DNA of 64,000 bases from an uncultured Ilyobacter sp. (lineage in GTDB: Bacteria; Fusobacteriota; Fusobacteriia; Fusobacteriales; Fusobacteriaceae), in the NCBI RefSeq assembly GCF_963668085.1, contig NZ_OY764059.1, positions 434,001 to 498,000 on the forward strand, given 5' to 3'. The number at the start of each line of letters is the position of its first letter. The first letter of the stretch is position 1. The notes under the pieces were generated by a model. The model ran no database searches. It had not been told where the DNA came from and saw only the letters and a list, made by a program, of their open reading frames with translations. Positions 36,048-44,817 of this stretch are shown piece by piece. The position numbers were made by a program, and so were the translations under genes.

Positions 36048-36760
36048 TGACAGAAAGAAAACTGTTTTTTAATCTAGATGGTCAAGGCCCAATAGCTGAA
36101 TCTCTAAGGGTACTAAGGACAAACATCCAATTTATAGATGAAAAAGAGAAAAGAACCGTAGTGGTTACAAGTTCTATCCCAAAAGAAGGGAAGAGTTTTA
36201 TCGCAGCAAACTATGCCATGAGTGAGGCTATAGTTGGTAAAAAAGTACTTCTTATAGATTGTGACCTAAGAAGACCTAGGGCCCATTCTAGCTTTGGAAT
36301 AGATGATCACCACGGTCTAGGAGAGGTACTTCTAGGGGAAAAAAGTGTGGAAGATGCTATCGTGAGAGAGGTGGAAGAAAATCTAGACCTACTTCCTACT
36401 AAGCATTTGGAGCACAATGTAACTGAAGTACTTCAAAGTAAGAAGATGAAGAGCCTGTTAAAGGAACTTCAGGAAAGCTATGACCTTGTAGTGATAGATA
36501 CGGCACCACTAATGGTAGCAACAGATGCCGCCATATTGTCCAGGGTATCAGACGGGGTTATATTCGTAAATGGATATGATATGGTCTCAAAGAAGGAACT
36601 TCTATATGCCAAGGAGATGCTCTCTAGTGCCAAGGCCAATATATACGGAATGGTGGTAAATAAAATAGACCACAGTGGTTATGGATATGGATACAAAAGT
36701 CACGGATACTACAATTACAACTATAAATATTATCAGGACTATATAAAGGAAGATAAGTAA
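36047..36760 (+). CDS. Bacterial tyrosine kinase (CpsD/CapB type)
   Basis: 237-residue cytoplasmic autokinase. Walker A-like SSIPKEGKSFIAANYA, Walker A' LLIDCDLRRPRAH and Walker B LVVIDTAPLM are all present. The C-terminal 28 residues hold ten tyrosines (SGYGYGYKSHGYYNYNYK), the autophosphorylation cluster that cycles during polymer export. It is co-translated with Wzz (one-base overlap) and with the phosphatase gene (one-base overlap). Confidence 0.94.
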   Translation: MTERKLFFNLDGQGPIAESLRVLRTNIQFIDEKEKRTVVVTSSIPKEGKSFIAANYAMSEAIVGKKVLLIDCDLRRPRAHSSFGIDDHHGLGEVLLGEKSVEDAIVREVEENLDLLPTKHLEHNVTEVLQSKKMKSLLKELQESYDLVVIDTAPLMVATDAAILSRVSDGVIFVNGYDMVSKKELLYAKEMLSSAKANIYGMVVNKIDHSGYGYGYKSHGYYNYNYKYYQDYIKEDK

Positions 36761-37533
36761 TGATAGACCTCCACTGCCATATAGTCCCCGAAATAGATGA
36801 CGGATCCCAGAGTATAGAGGAATCCCTGGAGATGGCAAGATCAGCCTATAAAATGGGATATCGAGAGATAATCTGCACATCTCACTATGGATTTGGGAGA
36901 TATGAAAACGAAAATTATAAAGAAAAATTTCATGAGCTGTCAAAAGCCCTGGAAAAAGAAAAGATCCCAATAAAAATCTACTGGGGAAATGAACTTTATC
37001 TAGACTTAGAAGGACTCGAGGCAGCAGCAAAGGGCAGGGTAAACACCCTGGGGAATAGCAGTTATATGCTGGTAGAGGCTGTCTATGGGATGACTGCTCA
37101 GTCCCTTATAGGGGGAATAGAAAAAATTATAGAGCTGGGGTACAAACCTGTGCTAGCCCATGTAGAAAGGTACTATTTTCTCACACTAAAGGATGTGAGA
37201 GAGTTAGAAAAGCTAGGAGTGGTCTTTCAGGTAAACTTGAGTTCTTTTTCTAACGCCTTAAAAAAAAGAACGAGGGTTCTTTTGAAAAACAACCTTATTC
37301 ATATAGTGGCATCTGATTCCCACGGAACCAAGAGAAGAACCTATGAAAATGCATCATCAGGACTGAGGGAACTAGAAAGAATAGTAAAAAAAGAGAAGAT
37401 AGAGCTTCTGACTAGGATAAATCCCAAGAGGATTCTAGAAGACTGTCAGATAGAAGGGGGAGGAAATGAAGAGGAACAAGATATTAACAGCAGCTTTTTT
37501 AGCAGTTTCTTTAGTAAGTTTTTCAGAAGATAA
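36760..37533 (+). CDS. CpsB/CapC-type tyrosine phosphatase (PHP family)
   Basis: 257 residues. Metal-binding PHP motifs are IDLHCHIVPEIDDGS at the N-terminus, ICTSHYGFGRYE, WGNELYLDLEG, PVLAHVERYYF and HIVASDSHGTKRR. It removes phosphate from the partner BY-kinase. The last 22 residues (starting NEEEQDINSSFF) are encoded within a 68-base overlap with the signal-peptide region of the TolC gene; related proteins often have a variable basic/Phe-rich tail here. Domain order in the operon, sensor-kinase-phosphatase, is standard for capsule control. Confidence 0.92.
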   Translation: MIDLHCHIVPEIDDGSQSIEESLEMARSAYKMGYREIICTSHYGFGRYENENYKEKFHELSKALEKEKIPIKIYWGNELYLDLEGLEAAAKGRVNTLGNSSYMLVEAVYGMTAQSLIGGIEKIIELGYKPVLAHVERYYFLTLKDVRELEKLGVVFQVNLSSFSNALKKRTRVLLKNNLIHIVASDSHGTKRRTYENASSGLRELERIVKKEKIELLTRINPKRILEDCQIEGGGNEEEQDINSSFFSSFFSKFFRR

Positions 37534-38722
37534 GATGGATTTAAATGCAGTATTGCAAGAGATTGAGAAAAACAACCCTGAGATAAGAATACAAAATCTA
37601 GAAACTAAGGTCACAGACCTGGGAGTGAAAAAAAGCCTAAAGAGTATGCTTCCTCAGATAACCCTTTCAGTAAATGAGGAATTGGTAGAAGATTCTTCCA
37701 CTGAGAAAAATGAGTGGGATATAGATGGTGTGGGTCCTCAAAAGATAAAGGCCTATATACCGCTATACACTGGTGGGAGGCTGACAGGATATTATAACAA
37801 GGCAAAACTTTCCCACGAGATAGCCACAAAAGATGTGAGTCTAGTGAGACATGAGATAGAAGAAAAGGCCATAGAGACGTATTTTCAGGTGTTAAATCTA
37901 CGAAAACAAAAAGAGATAGCAGAAATGGTGCTAGATACCCTGAATAAACAGAGAGATAGACTAGAGAAATTATTTAACAACGGGATGCTTGTACCAAAGT
38001 CTGAGGTCCTCAAGGTAAAATCAGATATAATCAGCAACGAGGCTGTAAAAATGAGAAGAGTAGAGGAACAAAGGTCTGCAGAAGAGGAGTTGTTCTTACT
38101 GCTGGGAAGGTCTCTAGACAGCGAGATAGAGCTAGAGGAGTTTTCCCCAGATGCCATAGACTTGAGTTTATTTGACCCTGACAGGGATCTAGGTATAGCC
38201 ATGGAAGGTGGAAGTTATGCAGCCAAGGAAAACCTAGTGGCAGAAGAATCTGAGGCAGATCTAAAGATAGCCAAGGCGGCTCTGCTACCAACTATCTATT
38301 TAAACTCAGAATACAGGATAGACAAGGATGACGACGAGTATTCTGACTACCAGGTAACTGCAGTGGCAAGCTGGAAAATATTCGGATGGGGAAGTACCTG
38401 GGATGATGTGAGGCAAAAAGAAGCCCAATTAGAACAGGCTGAGATTTTACGTGACAGAAACCTTGAAGAGATAAAACTCAATATAAGGAATAAATACAGA
38501 GATATAAAGACCCTCTATGCTGAGGTGGACTCACAAAAGACAAAACTTGACCTAGAAAAGGAAAACATGAGGATAGACAACCTAAGATATGTAAATGGAA
38601 TGGTTAGTTCACTAGATTATCTAGACTCTGTAAACAGGCTAAAGAGTGCCGAAGAGGAGTATTATTCATTGCAGAGAGAGCTAGTCCTAGCAGTACGTGA
38701 GTATGAGAACCTGCTTAAATAA
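37466..38722 (+). CDS. TolC family outer-membrane efflux/export protein
   Basis: 418 residues. Signal peptide MKRNKILTAAFLAVSLVSFS, then two outer-membrane efflux repeats: MDLNAVLQEIEKNNPEIRIQ with long coiled-coil helices, and a second repeat starting near residue 245 (AAKENLVAEESEADLKIAKAA). GWGSTWDDVRQKEAQLEQAE and a C-terminal helix close it. It would provide the outer-membrane duct for the HlyD adaptor encoded next. ATG at 37466 has GGGGGAGG upstream and overlaps the phosphatase gene by 68 bases in another frame. Confidence 0.92.
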   Translation: MKRNKILTAAFLAVSLVSFSEDKMDLNAVLQEIEKNNPEIRIQNLETKVTDLGVKKSLKSMLPQITLSVNEELVEDSSTEKNEWDIDGVGPQKIKAYIPLYTGGRLTGYYNKAKLSHEIATKDVSLVRHEIEEKAIETYFQVLNLRKQKEIAEMVLDTLNKQRDRLEKLFNNGMLVPKSEVLKVKSDIISNEAVKMRRVEEQRSAEEELFLLLGRSLDSEIELEEFSPDAIDLSLFDPDRDLGIAMEGGSYAAKENLVAEESEADLKIAKAALLPTIYLNSEYRIDKDDDEYSDYQVTAVASWKIFGWGSTWDDVRQKEAQLEQAEILRDRNLEEIKLNIRNKYRDIKTLYAEVDSQKTKLDLEKENMRIDNLRYVNGMVSSLDYLDSVNRLKSAEEEYYSLQRELVLAVREYENLLK

Positions 38723-38744
38723 AAAATATATAAAAAAGAAATCA

Positions 38745-38895
38745 AAAGATTCTGGCCACAGAGTGTCACAGAGAAAAAGAGAGAGTTTCCCAGAGAAATA
38801 CTAAAAGATATTTATAAATTATGTCAATAAAAAGATTTTCTCTGTGCAGCTCATGTTTAAGACTCTGTGTAACTCTGCGAGCTAAGGTTTTTTTA
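38745..38895. repeat. Family B repeat between tolC-like and hlyD-like genes
   Basis: GGCCACAGAGTGTCACAGAG on the left faces inverted TTTTCTCTGTGCAGCTCATG and CTCTGTGTAACTCTGCGAG on the right, so the element is roughly palindromic and could fold as a hairpin in the operon transcript. Confidence 0.75.
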
Positions 38896-38940
38896 TGGAA
38901 TATGAAATTTTTGAAGATACTGAAATATCGGGAGTGAAAG

Positions 38941-40269
38941 ATGAAGAAAAAATTGATAATAGGAGCAGCTGTCTTTTTGATAGTCCTGGGGGGAGCTGGA
39001 TTTGCTTTAAATGGCAAGTCTGATGATAAAAAAGTGAGGCTTGAAAAGATAGTCACTGGAGATATGGAAGAGAGTCTTGTATTTGAAGGGATAGTAGAGC
39101 CAAAGGAAACTATGCCATTATATGTAGAGGCCTCTGCTGTAGTGGATAAGATCCTTGTAGATGAGGGAAGTGAGGTCTCTGCAGGGGATTCACTGCTAGA
39201 ATTCAGTGCAGGATCAAAATTGGAACTAGAGAGAGAACTGCAAATGCTAGACCTTGATATGAAAAATGTGGAGATGCAGATAGAAGACCTAAACTCAGGG
39301 TCAACTAAGCTAGAACTAGACAACAAGCAGCTAGAGATAAAGAGCCTAGAGGAAGAGATAAAGGGCATGAACAGAAAGCTAAAGGTAGTGTCCTTCGAGG
39401 CAAAGACCTTCCGTCAGCAGGCAGATGTAAAGATGGACCTTCTAAAGCAGCAGGGAGTATCCTCAGTAGAGGCAAATGAGGCCTTAAGTGACGCCAACAG
39501 GAAAGAGATGGAGCTAGAAGACCTAAAAACTACCCTAGAATTATCAAGACAAAAATATGAGCTCATGGTTTTGAGTTATGAGAGACTTAAGAGAGAACTA
39601 AACTTACAGGAAAACAACATAAAGGGGACACTAAAAAAGTTTGCCTTAAAAAGAGAGGACATGGCAGAGAAACTAGCCAAGGTGGGAGAACCTCTGAAAT
39701 CACCTATAGACGGTATAATAACTGGGATATACATAGAACAGGGAACACCTATAAAGGCAGGGGCCAGGCTGATGGAGATAGCCGTAATGGGTGAGAACAA
39801 GATAAAAATGGAGATACCTGTGTACCAGGCCAAATGGATAGTTCCTGGACAAAAGGCCACTGTAACTACAAGGGACTCTGGAGAAAATATCAGCTACGAA
39901 GGGAAGGTAGAAAGTGTGGCCAAGGCCGCCAAGGTTGTAAAAACAGGAAACTATGAGGATAGGATTATAGAGGTGGAAGTGTCTCTAGAAAATTCTAAAG
40001 GCCTAAAACCAGGCTACGCTACCACAGTAGAGATAGCAGGAAACAGCAAAGATCAGGTAAAATTAGTTGACTCTATAGCCGTCATAGAAGAAAACGGTAA
40101 AAACTATGTCTATGTCTATGAGGGAGATACAGTAAAGAAGACTCTTGTAGAGATAGGAGCCAAGACTCTATCTAAGTACGAGGTGCTAAACCTAACTGAA
40201 GGAACAGAGATAGTCTTAAACAGCTACCAGGTCCAAGACGGTGACAAGGTAGAAGTCTTACAAGATTAA
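38941..40269 (+). CDS. HlyD/MacA family periplasmic adaptor
   Basis: 442 residues. One N-terminal membrane helix (about 5-25), a lipoyl-like half (VDKILVDEGSEVSAGDSLLEF), a long coiled-coil hairpin (about 90-240, rich in Leu/Glu/Lys), the second lipoyl half (SPIDGIITGIYIEQGTPIKAG) and beta-barrel/membrane-proximal domains. This is the adaptor of a tripartite export system and fits between the TolC protein upstream and the MacB-like permease downstream. Confidence 0.92.
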   Translation: MKKKLIIGAAVFLIVLGGAGFALNGKSDDKKVRLEKIVTGDMEESLVFEGIVEPKETMPLYVEASAVVDKILVDEGSEVSAGDSLLEFSAGSKLELERELQMLDLDMKNVEMQIEDLNSGSTKLELDNKQLEIKSLEEEIKGMNRKLKVVSFEAKTFRQQADVKMDLLKQQGVSSVEANEALSDANRKEMELEDLKTTLELSRQKYELMVLSYERLKRELNLQENNIKGTLKKFALKREDMAEKLAKVGEPLKSPIDGIITGIYIEQGTPIKAGARLMEIAVMGENKIKMEIPVYQAKWIVPGQKATVTTRDSGENISYEGKVESVAKAAKVVKTGNYEDRIIEVEVSLENSKGLKPGYATTVEIAGNSKDQVKLVDSIAVIEENGKNYVYVYEGDTVKKTLVEIGAKTLSKYEVLNLTEGTEIVLNSYQVQDGDKVEVLQD

Positions 40270-40273
40270 AAAA

Positions 40274-40335
40274 CTTTTTTGGTCACAGAGTTCCACAGAG
40301 GGAAAGAGAGAGGTTCACAGAGAAAAGATAATATA
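40274..40335. repeat. Family B repeat, left flank of the GxxExxY gene
   Basis: GGTCACAGAGTTCCACAGAGG and GAGGTTCACAGAG lie between the adaptor stop and the GxxExxY start. They form one side of a repeat-bounded insertion. Confidence 0.7.
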
Positions 40336-40347
40336 AGAGGTGGACTT

Positions 40348-40728
40348 ATGGAATTAAATGAGCTGACACAAAAAATTATTGGTTGTGCAATAGAAGTCCA
40401 TAAAAATTTAGGACCCGGGATGCTTGAAAGTACCTATGAGGAATGTCTGAAATTTGAACTGGAAAAAAAATGTATAAAAGTTGAACAGCAAAAAGAATTG
40501 CCGTTAATTTATAAAGGATTGTTAATTGAAAATGCTTATAAGTTAGACCTGATAATTGAGGATAAGATAATATTGGAGTTGAAATCGGTTGAAAAAATTA
40601 AAGGTGTGCATAAGGCACAATTATTGACCTATCTTAAATTGTCAAATAAAGAGCTGGGGCTATTAATTAATTTCAACGTGGATCTATTGAAAGATGGAAT
40701 AACAAGGTTAAAAAATAGGGGGAAATAG
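40348..40728 (+). CDS. GxxExxY family protein (PDDEXK-like nuclease fold)
   Basis: 126 residues. The name-giving motif is visible as GPGMLESTYEECL near residues 22-34, after IIGCAIEVHKNL. The restriction-like core follows: KLDLIIEDKIILELKSVEKI, with Asp and Glu-x-Lys in PD-(D/E)xK order, then HKAQLLTYLKLSN. ATG at 40348 follows AAGAGGTGG; the longer frame from 40279 translates repeat sequence and is rejected. It sits inside family B repeats, between the adaptor and the permease of one export system. Members are widespread and of unknown function; whether the enzyme is active is not known. Confidence 0.88.
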   Translation: MELNELTQKIIGCAIEVHKNLGPGMLESTYEECLKFELEKKCIKVEQQKELPLIYKGLLIENAYKLDLIIEDKIILELKSVEKIKGVHKAQLLTYLKLSNKELGLLINFNVDLLKDGITRLKNRGK

Positions 40729-40735
40729 AATAATT

Positions 40736-40880
40736 TTGGCCACAGAGTTACGCAGAGGAAAAGAGAGAGTTTCTCAGAGTAGAGATTAAATTGTTTTCTC
40801 TGTGCAACTAATGTTTAAAAACTCTGTGTAGCTCTGTGAGCAAAAAAGTGTTTTATTCGTGATAATTCGTGACAAAAAAA
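40736..40880. repeat. Family B repeat, right flank of the GxxExxY gene
   Basis: GGCCACAGAGTTACGCAGAGG, then inverted TTTTCTCTGTGCAACTAATG, ACTCTGTGTAGCTCTGTGAGC and TTCGTGATAATTCGTGAC. The halves are inverted relative to each other. Confidence 0.75.
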
Positions 40881-40908
40881 GTATTTAAGGCTTTGTTTGG
40901 GGGTAGAG

Positions 40909-42000
40909 ATGAGTTTTTGGATGGCTTGGAAGATGATATGGGAGAACAAAAAGCGGAGCCTCTTCTCCCTTGCAGGGGTATTTATGGGGATAAGCTCCAT
41001 TATAATGATCTTCTCTCTGGCTGAAGGAGGGAAGGAACTAATAAAAAGTGATCTATCTAGCCTGGCTGAAAACAGGATAATGATAGGTGGAGAAAACTTA
41101 TCTGTAAGAGACGGAAAGATAATAGAAGATATACCCTTTGTGAAATACGCATTCTTCCCAGATGCCAAAAGAGATATAGGGGAACTCATCCTAACTGGAT
41201 ACTCAAAAAAATCCCTCTTAGCTATGGGCTATCCCAGTAACCTAAAAAACAGAGAGATACTTTTAGAGGAAAAGACCTCTAAGAAGCTCTACGGAGACTC
41301 TGATCCATTTGGGAAAAAAATAGAGCTAGGTGAGAGAAAAGAAAAATACATCATAAAAGGTGTCTATAGAGAGAAAAATCCCCTGGAATCTGCAAGTGAC
41401 AAAAATACAGGAATAAGCTCTCTCGAAAATCTAGAGAAAATATCAGGGTTAAAAAGGTTTTCTAAGGTGATTGTATCCTTTTATGAGGGAGAAGACGGAG
41501 AAAAACTGGCTCCCTTGATAATAGACAGGCTAAAAAATGTCCACGGCGGAAGGGGAAACTATGTCCTCATGGAAAACTCAGGAAAGTATAAAAAAGTAGA
41601 GAAGATAAAAAGAACCTTAAATATATTTCTAGCTGCCATAGGACTAGTGGCCTTAATCATGGGTGGTCTAGGTATAAGCAACCTTATGGCGGCCATGGTC
41701 CGTGAAAGGACTCCTCATATAGGGATAATGAGGGCCATGGGTGCGGGGAAAAACTTCATCATGACAACCTTTCTGGTAGAGGCTGCCTGTATATCAGTAA
41801 CAGGTGGGATCATAGGGATAATAGTCGGGATAACAGGATCTAAGGTCATAGGAAAGCTTATAGAGGTACCTCCGATATTCATGGGAAGGCATATTGTTAT
41901 GACTCTTGTTGTATCGGGTTTACTTGGGATAGCCTTTGGGATCTTGCCGGCAAAGAAGGCAGCAGATATGGATACTGTGGAGGCTTTGAGAGCTAGCTGA
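40909..42000 (+). CDS. MacB/FtsX-type ABC transporter permease without fused ATPase
   Basis: 363 residues. First helix about 18-40 (SLFSLAGVFMGISSIIMIF), periplasmic MacB-type core domain with FPDAKRDIGELILTGYSKK and SDPFGKKIELGERKEKYIIKGVYRE, then three C-terminal helices with GGLGISNLMAAMVRERTPHIGIMRAMGA, the typical FtsX segment. ATG 40909 follows GGGGGTAGAG. Full MacB has an N-terminal ATPase, and stand-alone permeases normally sit next to an ATPase gene; none is present here. It would complete a TolC-HlyD-permease exporter. Confidence 0.9.
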   Translation: MSFWMAWKMIWENKKRSLFSLAGVFMGISSIIMIFSLAEGGKELIKSDLSSLAENRIMIGGENLSVRDGKIIEDIPFVKYAFFPDAKRDIGELILTGYSKKSLLAMGYPSNLKNREILLEEKTSKKLYGDSDPFGKKIELGERKEKYIIKGVYREKNPLESASDKNTGISSLENLEKISGLKRFSKVIVSFYEGEDGEKLAPLIIDRLKNVHGGRGNYVLMENSGKYKKVEKIKRTLNIFLAAIGLVALIMGGLGISNLMAAMVRERTPHIGIMRAMGAGKNFIMTTFLVEAACISVTGGIIGIIVGITGSKVIGKLIEVPPIFMGRHIVMTLVVSGLLGIAFGILPAKKAADMDTVEALRAS

Positions 42001-42039
42001 TAGTTAATAGATAATAGATAATAATTAATAGAGAATATA

Positions 42040-42400
42040 ATCAGAGGATTTCATCACGAATGTGCACGAATAAAAGATGAAGAAACTATGTTTTAGTCGC
42101 AGATTACACAAATTTTCACGAATTAAAAGATAAGTAATAGAATCTTTTTTGGTCACAGAGTTTCACAGAGGAGAAGAAGAATGAGTTTCACAGAGAAAGA
42201 TAAAGAATATTTTGTCACGAATTACACGTATTAACACGAATAAGGGAAAGAGATAGAAAACTTCTCAACGAAGAGCCTCAAATAGATGATGAGAAAATAG
42301 CAGGAATGAAGATATAAAACAGAATTTTTTAGATTTTATTCTTTTATTCGAATGGTTCGTGTAATTCGTGAGAAAAAAATTAAATTTTTTTACTATTATT
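42040..42400. repeat. Family B repeat cluster between permease and sugar transferase
   Basis: Motifs TCATCACGAATGTGCACGAA, GTCGCAGATTACACAAATT, GGTCACAGAGTTTCACAGAG, GTCACGAATTACACGTATT, and inverted GGTTCGTGTAATTCGTGAG. Non-coding; an apparent minus-strand frame here is repeat-derived. Confidence 0.75.
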
Positions 42401-42589
42401 GTGATGAAAAAGTGACAAAAGAGTGAGATAAAGATGATACATCTAGTCAAGTTTTGGATTTGTTATTTTTTTAAGAAATTTCCATGACACAGGTGTGACA
42501 CAAAAGTCTGAATAGTCAGTAAACACTCGTAGGCTAGCTAAAGGCCTTATAGGCCTTGAAAAAGCTGGGAAAGATTACAAAAATTTTAC

Positions 42590-42618
42590 TTGAGTATATA
42601 TAGTGAATTTGATAGTAT
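42590..42618 (+). promoter_or_regulatory. Promoter of the sugar-transferase operon
   Basis: TTGAGT (42590-42595), 17-base spacer, TAGTAT (42613-42618), 35-60 bases before the gene. An AAGGCC/GGCCTT inverted repeat lies just upstream (about 42540-42556). Confidence 0.6.
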
Positions 42619-42652
42619 AGTTTGATGAAAGTGAACAAGAATTAAAAAATAA

Positions 42653-44062
42653 ATGAAAAAAAGACAGGGGGAGAGGAACTTGGAGAATTGTAATCTTAAC
42701 TGCAAAAGGCAGATCACCAAGGTAGTGATGATAGCTTTACAATTTGTGTTTTACTATTTGCTAAGCAGGATCTTTAGGATAGAAAACAGCGTTGTGTTTA
42801 ACGGATTTCTGGTGTACCTTATACTGAACTTCACCAAGAATATGTATTCCTTTAAGACCACCCTTATATGGGAGGAGCTGAAGAAACAACTTCGTGTACA
42901 TACAGAATATATACTTATCATGGTAATAAACGATATGGCGTTTCTAGATGTTCATTATGTATACGCTCATATTATCATGGGTATTCTTTTTATGGTCTTT
43001 AACTTGGGAATGATAAAGATAATAAGAAGAGTATTCTACGAAAACCTAAAAAAGAACCTCATAATAGTGGGAACAGGAAGAAAGGCCAAAAGGCTAACAG
43101 AGATAATAAGTGAGAACAGGTTTACTATGTATAATCTCATAGGGTATGTAACGGTGGGTGACCTAGATGTAGGCTGCGAGCAGAACCTGGTAGAAAAGGA
43201 AAATATAATCTGTGACTACAGGGAGCTAGAAAAGGTCATAGACGGTGTAAAGATAGATGAGATAATAGTGGCTCTGCCCAAGGCCTCTAATGATGAGATG
43301 CATCAGATAATGGAAAAGATAGAGGGAAAGGTCTCCAAGATAAAGTTCGTACCTGAGCTAAACGGGGTATTTACCTTTAACTCCAAGATAGAGGACTACG
43401 ACGGGGTCTTACTTATATCAGCAGCCAACGGGATAATGAGCAGCTGGCAGAGGTTTCTGAAGAGGTCTATGGATATAGCAGGGGGACTTGTAGGAGTATC
43501 TATACTAGGGGTATTGCACTTGATATACGGTAGAAAAGTAAAGCAGGACGGAGGACCGGTACTGTTTGCTCACTCAAGAATAGGGGTTGGATTGCAGCCT
43601 TTCAAGATGCAGAAATTCCGAAGTATGTATGTAGATGCCGAAGAGAGGCTGGAAAAAATGCTCGCAGAAGACGAAAAACTGAGAGAAGAATTCTACACCA
43701 ACTTTAAGCTGAAAAATGACCCCAGGATAACTCCTGTGGGCGAGTTCTTAAGGAAGACATCACTAGATGAATTTCCCCAGTTTCTCAATGTCCTCAAGGG
43801 AGATATGAGTATGGTGGGGCCTAGACCTGTTGTACAAAAAGAGGTGGATATGTACTACGGAAGCAAGACTGGACAAAAGGTGTTTATGGTAAAGCCAGGG
43901 ATAACAGGAATGTGGCAGGCCAATGGTCGAAGCGATATAGAGGACTATGATGAGAGAATAGCACTGGACATGTACTATATGAGAAACTGGTCTGTATGGC
44001 TTGATATAGTTATAATAATAAAAACTATTAAAAGTGTACTAAGGAAAGAAGGGGCTTATTGA
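42653..44062 (+). CDS. Undecaprenyl-phosphate sugar-phosphate transferase (WbaP/WcaJ type)
   Basis: 469 residues. It transfers the first sugar-1-phosphate to undecaprenyl phosphate at the inner membrane. Four weak N-terminal helices, a Rossmann-like middle (NLIIVGTGRKAKRLTEII), a re-entrant membrane helix (KRSMDIAGGLVGVSILGV) and the catalytic C-terminus: KFRSMYVDAEERLEKM, LDEFPQFLNVLKGDMSMVGPR and KPGITGMWQANGRS. A TTG at 42680 with GGGGGAG 6 bases upstream is a strong alternative start, since the ATG at 42653 has no clear ribosome binding site. It begins the polymer assembly operon. Confidence 0.93.
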   Translation: MKKRQGERNLENCNLNCKRQITKVVMIALQFVFYYLLSRIFRIENSVVFNGFLVYLILNFTKNMYSFKTTLIWEELKKQLRVHTEYILIMVINDMAFLDVHYVYAHIIMGILFMVFNLGMIKIIRRVFYENLKKNLIIVGTGRKAKRLTEIISENRFTMYNLIGYVTVGDLDVGCEQNLVEKENIICDYRELEKVIDGVKIDEIIVALPKASNDEMHQIMEKIEGKVSKIKFVPELNGVFTFNSKIEDYDGVLLISAANGIMSSWQRFLKRSMDIAGGLVGVSILGVLHLIYGRKVKQDGGPVLFAHSRIGVGLQPFKMQKFRSMYVDAEERLEKMLAEDEKLREEFYTNFKLKNDPRITPVGEFLRKTSLDEFPQFLNVLKGDMSMVGPRPVVQKEVDMYYGSKTGQKVFMVKPGITGMWQANGRSDIEDYDERIALDMYYMRNWSVWLDIVIIIKTIKSVLRKEGAY

Positions 44063-44817
44063 TGGACTTAATAAGGTTAGAACTTCATACTCACACAAAA
44101 TATTCTCACGACAGTCTTCTTGGAAAATATGGTTATTTAACAATGTTAAAACTAAAAAAAATAAATGTAGTAGCAATTACTGATCACAATGAAATAGAAG
44201 GTGCACTAAATTTTAAGAAGTTTTTAGAAGAATTTGGCATTAGGGTAATTGTTGGAGAAGAGATTTTTTCGACGAAGGGGGAAATAGTAGGATTATTTTT
44301 AAACCAAAGAATAAAACCTGGTCTAACCCCAAATGAGACTATGAATGAAATAAAAAATCAAGGAGGACTAGTTTATATACCCCATCCCTATGATGAAAAA
44401 AGATATAAAACAGTTTTGTGTGAAGAAGAAATAATTAAAAATGAAAATTTAATTGATATTATTGAAATACATAATGGCAGAAACATAAAAAACGAATTTT
44501 CAAAAAAACAATTTGAGATTTGCAAAAGATATAACAAAGTACCTGCAATTGGTAGTGATGCGCATACAATATTAGAATTAGGAAGAAATTATAATATCGT
44601 GGGGAATTTTGATGGCCCAAATGAGTTTATTGAATCATTGAAAAACGCTGAACATATAATCAAGAAATGTTGGGGAATTTCTCACAATATTACAAAGCTA
44701 GATAGACTAATAAAATTATTACTAAGAGGTGAAAAAAATGAAATTTATAGAATTATCTATGGAAAATTTAAGAGAAAAATCACTGGAACTAGCAAAAAAT
44801 ATCGAAAAAACTTATAA
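44062..44817 (+). CDS. PHP domain metal-dependent phosphoesterase in polysaccharide operon
   Basis: 251 residues. PHP motifs are LELHTHTKYSHDS, VAITDHNEIEGAL, VYIPHPYDEKR and AIGSDAHTILELG. It differs from the CpsB-type phosphatase upstream and looks more like general PHP phosphoesterases of the TrpH/YciV group. ATG at 44062 overlaps the previous stop by one base. The next gene starts 80 bases before this one ends. Its A-rich codon use differs sharply from the sugar transferase before it. Substrate unknown; it may act on a sugar or nucleotide phosphate together with its overlapping neighbour. Confidence 0.85.
   Translation: MDLIRLELHTHTKYSHDSLLGKYGYLTMLKLKKINVVAITDHNEIEGALNFKKFLEEFGIRVIVGEEIFSTKGEIVGLFLNQRIKPGLTPNETMNEIKNQGGLVYIPHPYDEKRYKTVLCEEEIIKNENLIDIIEIHNGRNIKNEFSKKQFEICKRYNKVPAIGSDAHTILELGRNYNIVGNFDGPNEFIESLKNAEHIIKKCWGISHNITKLDRLIKLLLRGEKNEIYRIIYGKFKRKITGTSKKYRKNL

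Noticed and set aside
38766..39368. 200-residue minus-strand frame
   Set aside because: Shadow of the HlyD-like gene plus the adjoining repeat; Ser-rich composition is typical of antisense frames here.
40279..40347. Upstream extension of the GxxExxY protein
   Set aside because: It translates the CACAGAG repeat; ATG 40348 with its own binding site matches the family start.
42265..42450. 61-residue minus-strand frame before the sugar transferase
   Set aside because: Largely made of repeat sequence and A+T-rich spacer; no ribosome binding site.
42480..42590. Possible riboswitch or ops/JUMPstart element upstream of the sugar transferase
   Set aside because: A GGCC inverted repeat is present, but no match to known riboswitch cores or to the ops consensus could be seen.
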